A stretch of DNA of 64,000 bases, from assembly GCF_024054195.1 (NCBI RefSeq), contig NZ_JAMXLB010000001.1, positions 2,849,845 through 2,913,844 of the forward strand, given 5' to 3'. This document shows, in pieces, positions 34,193 through 42,260 of this stretch (the first letter of the stretch is position 1; each line of letters starts with the position of its first letter). This DNA comes from Flavobacterium sp. NRK F7 (lineage in GTDB: Bacteria > Bacteroidota > Bacteroidia > Flavobacteriales > Flavobacteriaceae). Under the pieces are notes generated by a model, which did not search any database, was not told the origin of the DNA, and was given only the letters and a program-made list of their open reading frames with translations. A program made the position numbers and the translations under genes.

Positions 34193-35704
34193 ATGATGAA
34201 CTTTAAACAAAAACTACAAGAAATTACCGAAAAACCAGATCTAATTCTGATTATCACAGACGAACAACGTGCAACTCAACATTTTCCTCCTGGATGGGAA
34301 AAGGAAAACCTAAAAACCCTAACGTTCTTAAAGGAAAACGGCTTTAGTTTTGATCGGGCGTTTTGTAACACCTGCATGTGTTCACCCAGTCGTACGACTT
34401 TGTTCACAGGCATTTATCCTGCGAAACATGGGGTAACACAAACGCTGACGGAAGGTGGTTTACTTTCGCCTCAGGAACCTACTTTAGATACTTCTTTACC
34501 TAATTTAATGAATACGTTTTGGGCAGACGGTTATGATGTACAATACCGTGGGAAATGGCATATGAGTAAAGGGGTAGCACCAACAGGTACAAAAACTAAT
34601 TATGAGAGTTTAACCGCAGCGGATATTTCGTTATACGGTGCTATGGGTTGGATTGCTCCTGATGCAGGTGAAGATGTGAATCCACTGAATTTTGGAGGAG
34701 GTTATGCGAATCACGATGCACGCTATACGGCTGAAGCCATTCAATATTTACAAGAAGTAAAGGAAAGACGTAAAAAAGGAGACCACAAACCGTATTTATT
34801 AATTCTTTCGTTGGTCAACCCACACGATGTATTGGCGTATCCAAAAACAGCTGGAACTTGTGGGTACCATCCAGATAGTTGGTTAAAAAGAGACATTGGT
34901 TTACCCGATACCGAAGGTGAAAACTTATTACTGAACAAAAAACCGATGGCTCAAGAACAGATTAAATTGAATATGGCTGTGAGTTTGGGCGAAATTATCT
35001 CTGAAGAAGACAAATTGAATTATGTGAATTTCTACGCGTCTCTTTTAACGGAAGTCGATAAAGAAATTGGTCGTTTTGTAGACGAATTGTATAAAAAAGA
35101 TGAAGACGGCAAGCGTTTAGCAGATTCGGCTTTGGTGACCTTTACTTCCGATCATGGCGAAATGGGCTTGGCACACGGTGGTTTGCGTCAGAAAACGTTT
35201 GTAGCTTATGAAGAAGCCTTGCGCATTCCCTTAGTCATTTCCAATCCGATTTTGTTTGAAGGAGCGGAAAAGAAAAACTCCATGAGTTTAGCAACCTTGG
35301 TGGATATCATGCCGACGCTCTTAGAAGCAGCAAATGTTTCCAATGCACCAACAGGTTTGGCAGGAAACAGTTTATTACCCATTATTGAAGAAGACAAAGC
35401 AGTTCAAGATAGTATTTTATTTACCTATGATGATATTAAAGCAGGTTCCAATAGCAATTGGAATATTGTAAAAGCTGCCAATCGCATTCGTTGCATTCGT
35501 ACTGAAAAATGGAAATATGCGTATTATTTTGATGCTTTTGGTGCGTATTACCAGCAATATGAATTGTATGATTTGGAAAACGATCCATCAGAATACACCA
35601 ATTTAGCTTATGATCCAGATTATGCCGCTATCCGACAAGAATTAGCCGTGCAATTGCATCATTTAGAAATTGAAAAATTAAGAGTGCATACGCCTTCTTA
35701 TTAA
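34193..35704 (+). CDS. Sulfatase (arylsulfatase family), no signal peptide
   Basis: 503 residues. The active-site motif CSPSR lies at about residues 63-67; its Cys would be converted to formylglycine. The metal-binding start ITDEQRATQ, the GKWHMSK lysine/histidine motif and TSDHGEMGLAHGG are all present. The N terminus lacks any signal peptide, so it should act in the cytoplasm, unlike most polysaccharide sulfatases of Bacteroidota. It lies just beyond the cassette array on the opposite strand. Confidence 0.9.
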   Translation: MMNFKQKLQEITEKPDLILIITDEQRATQHFPPGWEKENLKTLTFLKENGFSFDRAFCNTCMCSPSRTTLFTGIYPAKHGVTQTLTEGGLLSPQEPTLDTSLPNLMNTFWADGYDVQYRGKWHMSKGVAPTGTKTNYESLTAADISLYGAMGWIAPDAGEDVNPLNFGGGYANHDARYTAEAIQYLQEVKERRKKGDHKPYLLILSLVNPHDVLAYPKTAGTCGYHPDSWLKRDIGLPDTEGENLLLNKKPMAQEQIKLNMAVSLGEIISEEDKLNYVNFYASLLTEVDKEIGRFVDELYKKDEDGKRLADSALVTFTSDHGEMGLAHGGLRQKTFVAYEEALRIPLVISNPILFEGAEKKNSMSLATLVDIMPTLLEAANVSNAPTGLAGNSLLPIIEEDKAVQDSILFTYDDIKAGSNSNWNIVKAANRIRCIRTEKWKYAYYFDAFGAYYQQYELYDLENDPSEYTNLAYDPDYAAIRQELAVQLHHLEIEKLRVHTPSY

Positions 35705-35728
35705 TTAGACTAGGGGTTTAAGTGAGTC

Positions 35729-35795
35729 AAGGCTGTTACTAAATACGAGATTACGCCATAATACTACCACTCGTATTGGGACAGCCTTACTTTTT
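35729..35795. terminator. Two-part hairpin between sulfatase and beta-propeller gene
   Basis: Outer stem AAGGCTGT/ACAGCCTT and inner stem AATACGAG/CTCGTATT form a long structure followed by a T run. It serves both convergent genes. Confidence 0.7.
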
Positions 35796-36664
35796 TATTT
35801 ATACGCATCTACATCAAACGGTACATAAAAAATATTTTCTTTAAAACGCTCTCCTACTTTTTCTTGTCTCGTAAAATACAATCTTTTTTCTTTTTCCTGT
35901 ACGAATGGGCAAAACTCGGCAACAGCAGAATTAATGGGTAAACCTAAGTTTTTTGGTGTAGTCCATGTCTTATTTTTATAAAACGAAATGTACAAATCTA
36001 CTTCGCCATAGCCTTCTGAAGTTGATGAAAAGTAAATCATATAATCGCCTTTAGGAGAAATATACGGATTGGATTCTCGCTCATTCGTATTAATGGGTGC
36101 ACCCATGTTTATTGGTTTTTGGTATTTTCCGTTTTTCTTTACTGAATAATAAATATCAGACTGCCCTACTTTATTTTCATTCTCTTTCATAAAATATATC
36201 GTCCCTTTATTAGTCATAGAAGCATAGGATTCTGAGGTGGTCGTATTTACAAGGGTATCTAAAGGATATGCTTCTCCCCAACCTTCTTTGGTTACTGGAA
36301 CCATCCATATATCAAAATCTTTACGATTTGTATCTCTATGTGTGTTTCGGTTCGATTGAAAAAGAACGGTTTTTCCGTCGGGACTAAAAACTGGGTCGAT
36401 ATCTTTCCAATTCCCAGAAGCTGACGAAAAAGAAGCTACTTTAGGCGTTGACCATTTCCCAGCCGTTTTTCTAGACTCCATAATTTGTAAGGTGTCTCTT
36501 TTTCCATTGGAACGCACCCATAAAGCGGTTTTACTATCTGGTGAAAGGGTTAAACCAAAAACACCATCCTTGGAAATTACTTCCGGTTCAAAAAGTAACG
36601 GTTCAGTTTGCGAAAATGCAATTGAAGTAAGAAATAATAGGAAAGAAACTACTACCGATTTCAT
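35795..36664 (-). CDS. Secreted PD40/WD40-like beta-propeller protein
   Basis: 289 residues with a signal peptide ending at IAFSQ. Repeated blades carry the PD40 pattern: DIDPVFSPDGKTVLFQSNR, ESNPYISPKGDYMIYFSS and VAEFCPFVQEKEKRLYFTR. TolB-like propellers of this kind are often sensors or protein-binding modules; the partner is not evident. Confidence 0.8.
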   Translation of the reverse strand: MKSVVVSFLLFLTSIAFSQTEPLLFEPEVISKDGVFGLTLSPDSKTALWVRSNGKRDTLQIMESRKTAGKWSTPKVASFSSASGNWKDIDPVFSPDGKTVLFQSNRNTHRDTNRKDFDIWMVPVTKEGWGEAYPLDTLVNTTTSESYASMTNKGTIYFMKENENKVGQSDIYYSVKKNGKYQKPINMGAPINTNERESNPYISPKGDYMIYFSSTSEGYGEVDLYISFYKNKTWTTPKNLGLPINSAVAEFCPFVQEKEKRLYFTRQEKVGERFKENIFYVPFDVDAYK

Positions 36665-36829
36665 ATTGTTATTGAGAATTAATTGGTATTTACAAAGAGA
36701 AGCATTCGTAAAGAAACCTTCTGAACACTTCCTTTCAAAAATAAATAAAACCCCAAAAATAAAAATCAGAATTATCAGAAGTTTAACAGATAAAAAAACA
36801 ACAAACCCAGCTATACCAAGGCAAGAACC

Positions 36830-36989
36830 TAAAATTTTAAGTCTTTAGGGTAAAATTTTACGTCTACTAACCTAAAATTTTAGGTCTCTAGGGTAAAATT
36901 TTACGTCCACCAACCTAAAATTTTACGTCTCTGGGGTAAAATTTTACGTCTACCTACGTAAAATTTTAGGTTCTTGCGTTAAAATTTTA
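36830..36989. repeat. Palindrome array 2: eight TAAAATTTTA boxes, alternating 21/22-nt spacing
   Basis: Perfect boxes start at 36830, 36851, 36873, 36894, 36916, 36937, 36959 and 36980, with steps 21, 22, 21, 22, 21, 22, 21. The links alternate between two types (GTCTCTAGGG-like and CGTCTACTAACC-like), so the true unit is about 43 nt with two boxes. It fills the centre of the gene-free stretch 36665-37036. Nothing else is visible there. Confidence 0.9.
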
Positions 36990-37036
36990 GGTTATGGAAC
37001 GTAAAAAGGAATATCGTACTAATTGGGAAATACTTG

Positions 37037-37408
37037 CTATCGATGTTGGTCAATTAAAATAGCATTCCCATCAGGATCGGTTAAGGTAATGTATTCTGGT
37101 CCTTCAGTCGTTGCATCCGCTTGACGGGTCAATTCAATATCAGATTCTTGCAATTGTTTTTGGATTTCCCTAACATCGTCAAAAGAATCGATTGGTTGCG
37201 CATTGCCATCCCATCCTGGATTAAAGGTCATGATGTTGTGATCAAACATCCCTTGGAAAAGTCCGATAACCGCATTTTCATTTTTTAAGACAATCCAGTT
37301 TTGATCGATGTTACCTCCTTTGTAAGTAAACCCTAATTTTTCATAAAAGGCTTTTGATTTATGAATATCTTTCACCGCAAGACTGATGGAAAAAGCACCT
37401 AATTTCAT
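37037..37408 (-). CDS. VOC family (glyoxalase/bleomycin-resistance fold) protein
   Basis: 123 residues. SISLAVKDIHKSKAFYEKLGFTYKGG opens the first beta-alpha-beta unit and EYITLTDPDGNAILIDQ closes the second. This fold includes metal-dependent lyases, dioxygenases and binding proteins, so the substrate cannot be told. Confidence 0.85.
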   Translation of the reverse strand: MKLGAFSISLAVKDIHKSKAFYEKLGFTYKGGNIDQNWIVLKNENAVIGLFQGMFDHNIMTFNPGWDGNAQPIDSFDDVREIQKQLQESDIELTRQADATTEGPEYITLTDPDGNAILIDQHR

Positions 37409-37521
37409 ATGTATCTATTTTTAGTTAAGACTATAAATTTAATGCTTTTACAAGTAAAAAATCAATAATTTGATACTTCTTTTCCGACAAACAAGTAGCT
37501 TTTACATTACAATTTTAAGTA

Positions 37522-38001
37522 TTAAACAGAACCTCTAAAAGGATACCGAGGCTTCCATGGGGTAGTTAATACATTTCTACTAAATTTCAAAATTGTTGCT
37601 TCCGATTGAATACTGACTTTAATTTGAAATCTAACTTTATCATAAAAAATAGTATCCACATGAAGAGAAAAATCACCATTTAAGGCTTTTTCATCAGAAA
37701 TTAAATAAATCATATGATTGCCTTTATTTCCTCTTTTCGTCTTATATGTAGCGGTAATTTCTTTGTTTAAAACGGATTCGATATGCAATGAATCTTTCCA
37801 TTCATTTATATACACCTTATTATATTCTTTAGGGAAAAGTTGATTCTCTTTTTTTGGGGAATATATTTTTTCTCCTTGTAAAACGAGTTCGTCCAAATCC
37901 CAATTTCCTTCTATATTAACGGTATCAGGAGTATAAAATGCTAAATACAAAACACCGCTAAAGAAAAATAAAACGAGGATATATTTTAAAATTTTCATCA
38001 T
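37522..38001 (-). CDS. Single-TM protein of unknown function
   Basis: 159 residues. One N-terminal membrane segment (ILKYILVLFFFSGVLYLAF), then a beta-rich extracytoplasmic part resembling a small lipocalin-like stress protein (NIEGNWDLDELVLQGEKIYS). It overlaps the upstream gene by 4 nt, so the two are coupled. Confidence 0.65.
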   Translation of the reverse strand: MMKILKYILVLFFFSGVLYLAFYTPDTVNIEGNWDLDELVLQGEKIYSPKKENQLFPKEYNKVYINEWKDSLHIESVLNKEITATYKTKRGNKGNHMIYLISDEKALNGDFSLHVDTIFYDKVRFQIKVSIQSEATILKFSRNVLTTPWKPRYPFRGSV

Positions 38002-38591
38002 TGATTTTCAATTTGCTCTCTCATTTTTTTCTTTTTCAAATGAATAATTTTTATAACGTCCTCAACAGCAATATCTGTACCTAGAACATCAATTTGCAGA
38101 ATTTCTCCGTTAGATAATCCTAGGATAGCAAAATGATCGGTAGATTTTCCGGCTCTCTCACTCAAAATTCCTGTCAGAATAATGTTCTCCCAAACAATAT
38201 GTGTTTTTTCATTAAATATTAATTCATTTTGAGCAACCTCCATAAAAACTTTATTTCTAGTAAAAAATAAAATATAAAGGGAATACAAAATAGCTAGCGG
38301 ACAAAAAAAATACATAAAAATGATAAGTGATGTATTTTCTCCATTTTTGTTCATGATTGGAAAAGTAAGTAGAAAAAAAATAGCTCCTGTTACTATAGCA
38401 ATGTAAATATATTTATGTTTATAAATCTTTAAACCCTCTATTTTATGTCGCTCTGTATATCTAACTCCTGCATTTTTTTCTGTGAGTTCTTTATAGGTAA
38501 ATGGCCCAAAATTTCGTGCATAAAAACTTTCGTGAGGGTATTTTTTCTTAATTGTTTCTCTTAATTTTTCAATATCAACTTTTTCTTTCAT
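37998..38591 (-). CDS. Two-TM protein of unknown function
   Basis: 197 residues. Soluble N terminus, two membrane segments at about 55-110, then a soluble domain (VFMEVAQNELIFNEKTHIVWENI) recalling PH-like domains of small bacterial membrane proteins. Its last bases overlap the start of the 37522-38001 gene. Confidence 0.65.
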   Translation of the reverse strand: MKEKVDIEKLRETIKKKYPHESFYARNFGPFTYKELTEKNAGVRYTERHKIEGLKIYKHKYIYIAIVTGAIFFLLTFPIMNKNGENTSLIIFMYFFCPLAILYSLYILFFTRNKVFMEVAQNELIFNEKTHIVWENIILTGILSERAGKSTDHFAILGLSNGEILQIDVLGTDIAVEDVIKIIHLKKKKMREQIENQ

Positions 38592-38689
38592 TCTTTTGTG
38601 CTATGAATACTGGATTGAAATAGTTTTATATTTACAAACCTAAACTATTTTTTAAAACTAATTAAGGAACAAGTAAAATTATTCTAAAT

Positions 38690-38730
38690 AAAAAAAGCCG
38701 TAGCTGAACTAACAAAACAGCTACGACTCT
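38690..38730 (-). terminator. Terminator of the di-heme/imelysin operon
   Basis: On the minus strand GTCGTAGCTG/CAGCTACGGC stem with an 11-nt loop, then seven T residues. Confidence 0.85.
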
Positions 38731-38772
38731 TTTATGTAAAACGACTTATAAAAGCAGTTTTAACTTGGTATT

Positions 38773-40206
38773 TTATAACGAATTGATAAAGTCAATTACT
38801 TTTTGGCGTTCGGCTTGACTTAAATTTTTAAAATTGGATTTCGCAGTAGCTGCTTCTCCACCATGCCATAAAATCGCTTCTTCAACATTTCTAGCTCTAC
38901 CATCGTGTAACAAGTAAGTATGATTGTTTACCGTTGGTATCAAACCAATGCCCCATAAAGGTGGCGTTCTCCATTCGTTCCCATCTGCTAAATAATCAGG
39001 AGCGTTATCTGCTAATTCAGGGCCCATATCATGCAATAACAAATCGGTATACGGACGAATAATTTGATTGCGAAAGGCTTCAATATAATAGGTACTACTC
39101 GTTGTTATTTTGGGTATATGACATTTGGCACAATCGATACTATTAAAAATTTCTTTTCCTTCTAATACGTTTTGGGACTCATAATTTCGTCTGGCTGGTA
39201 CCGATAAAGAACTCGAATACAAGACCACTTTATCTAAGGTTTCATCCGTAATTTCAGGTGTACCCCCATTTGGAATAGAAGCACCATTGTAACCCGTAGG
39301 AATGTTTTCATTTGGAAATAAAGAAGAAGTTATCCCGATATCACCAGAGAAAGCACCCGCTACTTGTTGTTTCACATTCGGTTGATTGGCTTTCCAACCA
39401 AATCTACCCATTTTTGTGGTTTGCGAAGCCACATCAAAAACATAATTCGCTTTCCCAGAAATACCATCCCCATTTGCATCTGAAACATCTTGAAAGCCCA
39501 ACAAAGTCGCTTCAGGAATTGCTTCAAGTAATCCCATTCCGACCATTTGATTGGCAATTCTAGGAGAAACACTTACCGATCCCGATAAGGCACCATAATT
39601 CAGATTTACAATAGTATATACTGGTTTTCTCAATTCTACTTGCGTTCCATCGGCATAAGTTTCATAAGAATACTGATACGTAATCGTATATTCACCTTCT
39701 TTATCCTGACCTAGAATAGCTACATCTTGCAATTGATTCCCATAGGTTGTTTCAGGCAAATACCCTCCATGTGCGTCGGTTTGCGGTAAATTCAAACGCA
39801 ACAATAAGCCCGTGCCTAATTCTCCATTATACATTGGAGGTCTTCCCCTACCATCTTTAAAATGGCAACTCGAGCATGAAATGGCATTGTAAAAAGGTCC
39901 TAACCCATCACGAGCGGTTGTACTAGCAGGTGCAGCCACCCAACTTTGCCTAAAAAAGGAATTTCCAATACCAAAATCAGATTGTTGTTCGGCTGTTAAA
40001 TGTGAGGAGAAAAATCCGAAAGCCTCTTCAGACACATTAAAAGAAGTTGCATTTTTACCTCCAGAATATTGCTCGTCTGCTTCAGGTATCAATTGATAGG
40101 TTTCACTATCTTGATCTGAAGAACAAGAAATAAAAAGTGAACTTATATATATTAGTCCAATAAAAGCACTTTTATAGCTGTGACAATTCATTTGTTTTTC
40201 ATTCAA
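38773..40206 (-). CDS. Di-heme oxidoreductase (DUF1111) lipoprotein
   Basis: 477 residues. Lipoprotein signal (SLFISC|SSDQ). Two c-type heme sites, CSSCH and CAKCH. The family is annotated as putative thiol oxidoreductase or di-heme peroxidase and frequently accompanies imelysin genes. It lies 13 nt after the second imelysin gene on the same strand, so a shared transcript is expected. It probably handles electrons in an iron-linked envelope process. Confidence 0.85.
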   Translation of the reverse strand: MNEKQMNCHSYKSAFIGLIYISSLFISCSSDQDSETYQLIPEADEQYSGGKNATSFNVSEEAFGFFSSHLTAEQQSDFGIGNSFFRQSWVAAPASTTARDGLGPFYNAISCSSCHFKDGRGRPPMYNGELGTGLLLRLNLPQTDAHGGYLPETTYGNQLQDVAILGQDKEGEYTITYQYSYETYADGTQVELRKPVYTIVNLNYGALSGSVSVSPRIANQMVGMGLLEAIPEATLLGFQDVSDANGDGISGKANYVFDVASQTTKMGRFGWKANQPNVKQQVAGAFSGDIGITSSLFPNENIPTGYNGASIPNGGTPEITDETLDKVVLYSSSLSVPARRNYESQNVLEGKEIFNSIDCAKCHIPKITTSSTYYIEAFRNQIIRPYTDLLLHDMGPELADNAPDYLADGNEWRTPPLWGIGLIPTVNNHTYLLHDGRARNVEEAILWHGGEAATAKSNFKNLSQAERQKVIDFINSL

Positions 40207-40219
40207 ATTTTGGAATGAA

Positions 40220-41386
40220 TTACTCTATGGTAATTCCTAAACTTTGCGCGGCTGCTTTTAAATTAGAGCCCATTAATTGCATGGCATCTACTGCCGCTTT
40301 CACTTTTGCACCTTCCGTAGAGGTAGGCCCGTCTTGGATAGCCATATCAAAAGGGATTAATGTAGCATTTGTTTTTAATTTAGCATCTGCAATCGCTTCA
40401 TTTACTTCGTTTGCTAAATTGAAATTACTTTCTCTTACCAAATTTTCTAACGAAACACCCGAAATAGTTCCATAATCGCCTTGGTACACATTGATTGCAC
40501 CTTGTAAATTTTGACGAATGTCTCTGTGCGTATTGTCACTAAAACAAGAATGTTCGTCTTCTTGATCTTGATTGTATAAAGCTACATTTACTCTTTCTAT
40601 AGCCAATTCAGAATATACTAAAACAATAGCCCCTGTAAACATTTTTTTAATAGCTTCATTCTCATCTAAATTCAAGAAATAGTTTCTATAGGTTCCATTT
40701 GGTTTCCATTGGTCCACCAAATATGATAAATGATCGGTAAGTAAGTCTGCGCAGATAGTTAGGTAGGCTCTTCTTCTATCTTGATTGGCAGCAGTACCAG
40801 CATCTACAAAATCAGTATAAGGTCTTTGACCTGCTAAATTAGCAGATGGAGCGGTTAAATCTTGACCCCATAAAAGGAATTCGATAGCATGATAGCCTAC
40901 GCTAATATTTTTTTCCCCACCTTCTTCATTTAAACTTTCCAATAAAGCTTTAGAAAGTGTAGGATAAGTAGCTGTATTATTTATAATTCCTGCTGAAGGC
41001 GCACCGTCTACATAATCGATAAAATTTTCATCTAAAGGCCATGCATTCAGCATCGATTCTGGACCATTTGCGTCATCGATAGGTCCATCAATAAAACGAA
41101 AAGCTTCGGTAGTTCCATAACTTTCTCTTGCGGTTTGCCAAGCCATTTTCACTTGATTGAATAACGTTTGTGAAGGTGTTGTAGTAAAATTTGTAATTGC
41201 AGTTTCAAGAGCTACTGCATCATTATAGGCTTGTACATAATTAGCATGTACTATTTCAGCATAATTTTGAATCACTTCCGTTTTAGATATTCTTTGTATC
41301 GCTTCCTCGTCATCCTGACAAGAGTTAAAAGCAAGTGCAATAGTAGTAAGTAGTAATAATGGCTTAAAAAAACGAACTTTTTTCAT
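40220..41386 (-). CDS. Imelysin family lipoprotein (peptidase M75-like), copy 2
   Basis: 388 residues. Lipobox ALAFNSC|QDD. The imelysin hallmark GxHxxE is seen as GYHAIEFLLWGQDL. Members act in iron uptake (EfeM/EfeO-like, IrpA); peptidase activity is doubtful. A near-perfect promoter precedes a ~105-nt leader, so this gene and the di-heme gene have their own start of transcription. Confidence 0.88.
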   Translation of the reverse strand: MKKVRFFKPLLLLTTIALAFNSCQDDEEAIQRISKTEVIQNYAEIVHANYVQAYNDAVALETAITNFTTTPSQTLFNQVKMAWQTARESYGTTEAFRFIDGPIDDANGPESMLNAWPLDENFIDYVDGAPSAGIINNTATYPTLSKALLESLNEEGGEKNISVGYHAIEFLLWGQDLTAPSANLAGQRPYTDFVDAGTAANQDRRRAYLTICADLLTDHLSYLVDQWKPNGTYRNYFLNLDENEAIKKMFTGAIVLVYSELAIERVNVALYNQDQEDEHSCFSDNTHRDIRQNLQGAINVYQGDYGTISGVSLENLVRESNFNLANEVNEAIADAKLKTNATLIPFDMAIQDGPTSTEGAKVKAAVDAMQLMGSNLKAAAQSLGITIE

Positions 41387-41491
41387 GGGTTTAAATATTT
41401 TATAGTAAGAAAATTGCAGTTTACATTTAGTACAGGGCTTCCTAATTCTAAAGGATGCTACATTTACTTCCTATGTAATTAATAATCCCTG

Positions 41492-41522
41492 CAAAATTAT
41501 TACTATTTAGATTAAATACAAA
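41492..41522 (-). promoter_or_regulatory. Promoter of imelysin-2/di-heme operon
   Basis: On the minus strand TTTG (41519-41522), 19-nt spacer, TAATTTTG (41492-41499): a full match to TTTG-N19-TAnnTTTG. It leaves an unusually long leader of about 100 nt before the ATG. Confidence 0.75.
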
Positions 41523-41615
41523 TAAAAGCAAGTTCTTTTTTACTTCTTAACGATAATTTAATTGAATAATAGTAGAATTAGGAAATTGATTTGCTTTATG
41601 GAGTTTAAAGCTTGT

Positions 41616-42245
41616 TTATTTATGGAATAATGTATTGATGATTACCATAGCTGCAACTTTACTACCTTTTAAGGAGGGATGAAAAGCATCTTCACTGTAA
41701 TAATCCCAAGTATTTGTACTCTCTATATAAGACTTCCAAGCACTTCCAACTGGTAAAAGTATAGCTTCGTTTCGTATAGCTGCTTCTGTATAATTTTGAA
41801 TTACTTTATCAAAAGTATGGTAATTACTCTTTGCAGGCCATACCATAAAATAACAAAGTTGGGTATTGTTTAGTTTACATATATCACTGTATTTTTTTCC
41901 ACTAGCAAGAAGCATATTTTTTCCTTCCGATTGAGAAGAAGGACCTTGTTGTATAATAACATAATCGTATTTTTTAGAAGCAATTAATTTTTGGACTTTA
42001 CCTTCATTCCAATGATCTTCAATTGCATAATTAGGATAAGCTAACATTTCAACAGCTACTTTTATTCCTTTTTCTTTTGCTTCTTCTTTTACTAATTTAG
42101 GTAAATCATTCGTATACGTGAGGCTGTTACCTATAAATAAAAGACTATACTTAGGTGTTGAATTTAATAGAGCATCAGTCTTTTGATTTGAATGATTCAA
42201 AAAAACAGTACAAAAAAGAATGAAAAAAAAACCTAAGTTATTCAT
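41616..42245 (-). CDS. SGNH-hydrolase-like secreted protein
   Basis: 209 residues. Signal peptide, then LLFIGNSLTYTNDLPKLV (block I with the SGNH-type serine in GNSLT), DYVIIQQGPSSQ (block III), and DAFHPSLKGSK with the Asp and His of block V. Esterase or deacetylase chemistry is typical. It directly follows the TonB receptor gene (15 nt). Confidence 0.8.
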   Translation of the reverse strand: MNNLGFFFILFCTVFLNHSNQKTDALLNSTPKYSLLFIGNSLTYTNDLPKLVKEEAKEKGIKVAVEMLAYPNYAIEDHWNEGKVQKLIASKKYDYVIIQQGPSSQSEGKNMLLASGKKYSDICKLNNTQLCYFMVWPAKSNYHTFDKVIQNYTEAAIRNEAILLPVGSAWKSYIESTNTWDYYSEDAFHPSLKGSKVAAMVIINTLFHK

Positions 42246-42260
42246 TAAAGTATAAATTAA

